From Candidatus Kuenenia stuttgartensis (GTDB lineage: Bacteria; Planctomycetota; Planctomycetia; Isosphaerales; Isosphaeraceae), in NCBI GenBank assembly GCA_945874095.1, contig CAMCFM010000027.1, positions 1 to 16,923 on the forward strand: 16,923 bases of DNA. The letters are read 5' to 3'. Position numbers and translations under genes: made by a program. Of the stretch, positions 14,438-16,923 are shown one piece after another; within the stretch, counting starts at the first letter, position 1; every line of letters starts with the position of its first letter. Below the pieces are notes generated by a model. It saw only the letters and a program-made list of their open reading frames with translations, was not told the origin of the DNA and made no database searches.

Positions 14438-16819
14438 ATGCGATCCACACTGCAGTTGAAAACCATGATAAAATCACCTGTAACACTTGTGCTGTTCATG
14501 CTTTTAGTGATCCATCAACAGGTTTTGTTGGTGGGTGCTGCTGAGGCGGATAAGGTGGATTTTGCGCGTGAAGTCCGTCCCATTCTGGCTCGTCATTGTT
14601 TTGCTTGTCACGGCCCTGATCAAGGTCAGCGCAAGGCGAAATTACGGCTTGACCAGAAAGCGGATGCTTTTGCCGACCGCGGTGGATGGTCTCCAGTGGT
14701 TGCAGGAAATGTGGGAGAGAGTGAAATTATCGCTCGAATTACGTCTCATGATAAAGATGAGGTGATGCCTCCGGGAGGGCCTGAGAAAAGGCTTAAACCA
14801 GAGGAGATCGCGACCCTTTCCCGATGGATCGGACAAGGTGCCGACTGGCGAAACCACTGGGCCTTTGAAAAGCCTGTGAAAGTCGAACCACCGAAGATTA
14901 AAAATGCTCATTGGGGACGAAATGCGATTGATGGATTTGTACTACAGAAGCTGGAATCCGCGAAACTGTCTCCGAATCCTGAAGCTGACAAAAATACGCT
15001 GATTCGTCGTGTTTCACTTGACTTGACAGGTCTCCCGCCAACTCCTGAACAGGTCACCGAGTTTTTGGCAGACGCTGCTCCCGACGCCTACGAAAGGCTT
15101 GTGGAAAGGCTCCTGGCGAGCCCTGGTTATGGTGAACGCTGGGCCCGAATCTGGCTCGATCTGGCTCGGTTTGCAGATACTCGCGGTTATGAAAAGGATC
15201 GAAGCCGGCCGATGTGGAGATATCGGGACTGGGTGATTGCCGCATTCAATCGCGACCAGCCTTACGATCAATTCACTCGAGATCAACTTGCAGGTGACTT
15301 GATTCCTGGAAGCAAGCCTGATCAGAGGTTGGCAACGGCATTCCATCGCAATACCCTCACGAATGAGGAGGGCGGTACGGATGATGAGGAATTCCGTTCA
15401 GCGGCTGTCAAAGACCGGATTGATACCACCATGCAGGTCTGGATGGGGCTGACCTTCGGATGCGCGAAATGCCACAGTCATAAATACGACCCGATTTCAC
15501 AGACGGATTATTACAAATTTTACGCCTTTTTTAATCAGACTGCCGACAATGACCGTGGCGATGAATCGCCCTTCGAATCGTTTCCGACCGTGTCTCAGGC
15601 TACGGAATTGAATGCGATTGATCGCGATCTCGAAACTGCTGTGAAAGTCTTTGCATTTGGTCCGCCGAGAAAGGCTGATCTGGATCAGTTCACGGCCCTG
15701 AATCAACGGAAAAATCAAGTCCTTGAAGCATGCAGGACACCGATTTATCAGGAACTGCCTGAAAAATCAAGGCGTGTGACCAAGGTTCATCAAAGAGGGA
15801 ATTTTCTTGACCCCGGGGTCGAAGTTTCAGCAGCGACTCCAGATAGTTTTCCTAAGTTGAAGCCGGGCTTACCGGCGAATCGACTGGGGGTAGCTGCATG
15901 GCTGTTTGATCCTGAAAATCCATTGACAGCAAGAGTTACGGTGAATCGGCACTGGTCCGCATTTTTTGGGCAGGGGCTGGTTGCAACTCCCGAAGATTTT
16001 GGATCGCAGGGTCAGCCTCCATCGCATCCGGAACTGCTGGATTATCTGGCGATTGCATTTCAGGAATCTGGCTGGAGCCTGAAAAGCTTGTGTCGGATGA
16101 TTGTCACATCTTCAACCTACAGGCAGGCTTCGAATGTGAGTGCTGAGTCAGCAGAACTTGATCCATCGAATCTTTGGCTGGGACATTTCCCCCGCACCAG
16201 GCTGGATGCGGAGATGATTCGTGACATATCTTTAAGAGTCTCAGGGCTATTGTCACCAAAAATGTTTGGCCCATCGGTCATGCCATATCAGCCTGAAGGC
16301 ATTTGGAGAAGCACATATAACACGGATAAATGGGTGACAAGCCCAGGCGAGGATAAGCATCGACGTGGGCTTTATACTTTTATGAAGCGTACGAGTCCTT
16401 ATCCAGCAATGATTACGATGGACGCACCAAGTCGTGAAATCTGTTCGATCAGGCGAATTACAACGAATACGCCGCTTCAGGCTTTGATCACATTAAATGA
16501 TACGGTTTATATTGAAGCCGCTCAGGCATTGGCTCGTCGCATGGCCCGCGAGGTGGAAGGTACAGAATTGAATAAACGGCTGTCGCATGGTATGCAACTG
16601 GCATTGGGCCGACCGGCGAAAAGTCATGAATTAAAAGCCTTGACTGGCCTATATCTCGACAGGGTTGCATTTTATCAATCTGATCCGAAGTCGGCTGATT
16701 CGATGAGCACAAACCCACTTGGACCTTTGCCGGCTGGGATGAAGGCTGATGATATGGCGGCTCTGACAAATGTAGCGAACGTGATTTTAAATCTTGATGA
16801 ATTTCTCACCAAACCGTGA
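14438..16819 (+). CDS. PSCyt1/DUF1549/DUF1553 cytochrome c-like secreted protein
   Basis: A 793-residue protein of the Planctomycete cytochrome C group. It has a signal peptide (hydrophobic core about 14-33, likely cut near GAAEA). A short c-type cytochrome domain (PSCyt1) has haem-binding CFACH (Cys54, Cys57, His58) and a candidate axial Met110 in VMPPGG. DUF1549 (about 162-370) contains SLDLTGLPPTPEQV, the GYGERWARIWLDLARFADT segment and a second CxxCH, CAKCHSHKYDP (342-352). DUF1553 (about 475-790) contains NPLTARVTVNRHW, LLDYLAIAF and RITTNTPLQALITLND. It is somewhat shorter than the many members of 900-1100 residues. Role is unestablished; a periplasmic redox or polymer-degradation function with DUF1501 partners is often proposed. 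ATG 14438 follows AGGGA; ATG 14465 is a possible later start. Confidence 0.93.
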   Translation: MRSTLQLKTMIKSPVTLVLFMLLVIHQQVLLVGAAEADKVDFAREVRPILARHCFACHGPDQGQRKAKLRLDQKADAFADRGGWSPVVAGNVGESEIIARITSHDKDEVMPPGGPEKRLKPEEIATLSRWIGQGADWRNHWAFEKPVKVEPPKIKNAHWGRNAIDGFVLQKLESAKLSPNPEADKNTLIRRVSLDLTGLPPTPEQVTEFLADAAPDAYERLVERLLASPGYGERWARIWLDLARFADTRGYEKDRSRPMWRYRDWVIAAFNRDQPYDQFTRDQLAGDLIPGSKPDQRLATAFHRNTLTNEEGGTDDEEFRSAAVKDRIDTTMQVWMGLTFGCAKCHSHKYDPISQTDYYKFYAFFNQTADNDRGDESPFESFPTVSQATELNAIDRDLETAVKVFAFGPPRKADLDQFTALNQRKNQVLEACRTPIYQELPEKSRRVTKVHQRGNFLDPGVEVSAATPDSFPKLKPGLPANRLGVAAWLFDPENPLTARVTVNRHWSAFFGQGLVATPEDFGSQGQPPSHPELLDYLAIAFQESGWSLKSLCRMIVTSSTYRQASNVSAESAELDPSNLWLGHFPRTRLDAEMIRDISLRVSGLLSPKMFGPSVMPYQPEGIWRSTYNTDKWVTSPGEDKHRRGLYTFMKRTSPYPAMITMDAPSREICSIRRITTNTPLQALITLNDTVYIEAAQALARRMAREVEGTELNKRLSHGMQLALGRPAKSHELKALTGLYLDRVAFYQSDPKSADSMSTNPLGPLPAGMKADDMAALTNVANVILNLDEFLTKP

Positions 16820-16884
16820 GCACCAGAGAATTCATCCGATTGATACAAGATACGCAAGAATCACATAAAACAAGATTGAGGCCG

Positions 16885-16923
16885 ATGATGAGTGCAGATC
16901 AGGAAATCTATCAAGAGCAAATT
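16885..16923 (+). CDS. Start of a further gene, possibly the DUF1501 partner (truncated by the window)
   Basis: After the PSCyt1 stop and a 65-bp gap, GAGG (16878-16881) is followed by two in-frame ATG codons at 16885 and 16888 and an open frame to the window end (MMSADQEIYQEQI). The second ATG has the better spacing. DUF1549/DUF1553 genes are commonly followed by a DUF1501 gene, which often starts with a short polar stretch before its RR motif, so this is a reasonable guess; 13 residues cannot prove it. Confidence 0.45.
   Translation, partial: MMSADQEIYQEQI

Noticed and set aside
1..16923. Mobile element, CRISPR array, phage or defence cluster
   Set aside because: No transposase, integrase, regularly spaced repeats, tRNA-bounded insertion or known defence genes were seen; gene content is housekeeping and envelope-related.

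Overview
The window looks like chromosomal DNA of a member of the Planctomycetota. The evidence is the set of lineage-typical families: a DUF1501 secreted protein, a DUF1559 protein with a prepilin-type leader, a PSCyt1/DUF1549/DUF1553 (Planctomycete cytochrome C) protein, and an FHA-GAF sensor kinase. GC content is near 50 percent by eye. I see no rRNA, tRNA, CRISPR, transposase or phage genes, so this reads as core or ordinary accessory chromosome rather than an island.

Left part (1-7103). A 3' fragment of an alpha/beta hydrolase meets a convergent DUF1501 gene. After a 238-265 bp divergent spacer carrying repeated GAGATC motifs, a plus-strand run begins: a GT2 glycosyltransferase, then mqnA and mqnC (chorismate dehydratase and the radical-SAM cyclase of the futalosine menaquinone pathway; GTG and TTG starts, both with good Shine-Dalgarno sequences, overlapping by 41 bp). 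These are followed by a small hotdog-fold thioesterase-like protein, a secreted thioredoxin-like protein without CXXC, and a membrane-anchored protein of unknown function. A perfect TATAAT with a palindrome across it lies just before mqnA.

Middle (7104-9851). A minus-strand orphan FHA-GAF-histidine kinase converges on the left run across a short spacer with AT-rich hairpins. Its 5' side faces an unusually long gene-free stretch of about 900 bp, rich in inverted repeats. That stretch ends in a near-consensus promoter and three TGACCG hexamers in front of the DUF1559 gene.

Right part (9852-16923). The DUF1559 prepilin-like gene ends in a convincing intrinsic terminator. A tightly coupled three-gene operon follows: an anchored extracytoplasmic protein, an ABC ATPase and a 12-TM permease, with TGATG and ATGA overlaps. 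Then comes the large PSCyt1/DUF1549/DUF1553 protein and the first 13 codons of another gene, possibly its usual DUF1501 partner.

No single feature proves a wholly new system. The best leads are the structured 9.0-9.8 kb intergenic region, the kinase with a His-His H-box and no response regulator, the mqnAC promoter/palindrome, the thioesterase beside the mqn genes, and the three-gene ABC operon with its unknown accessory protein.
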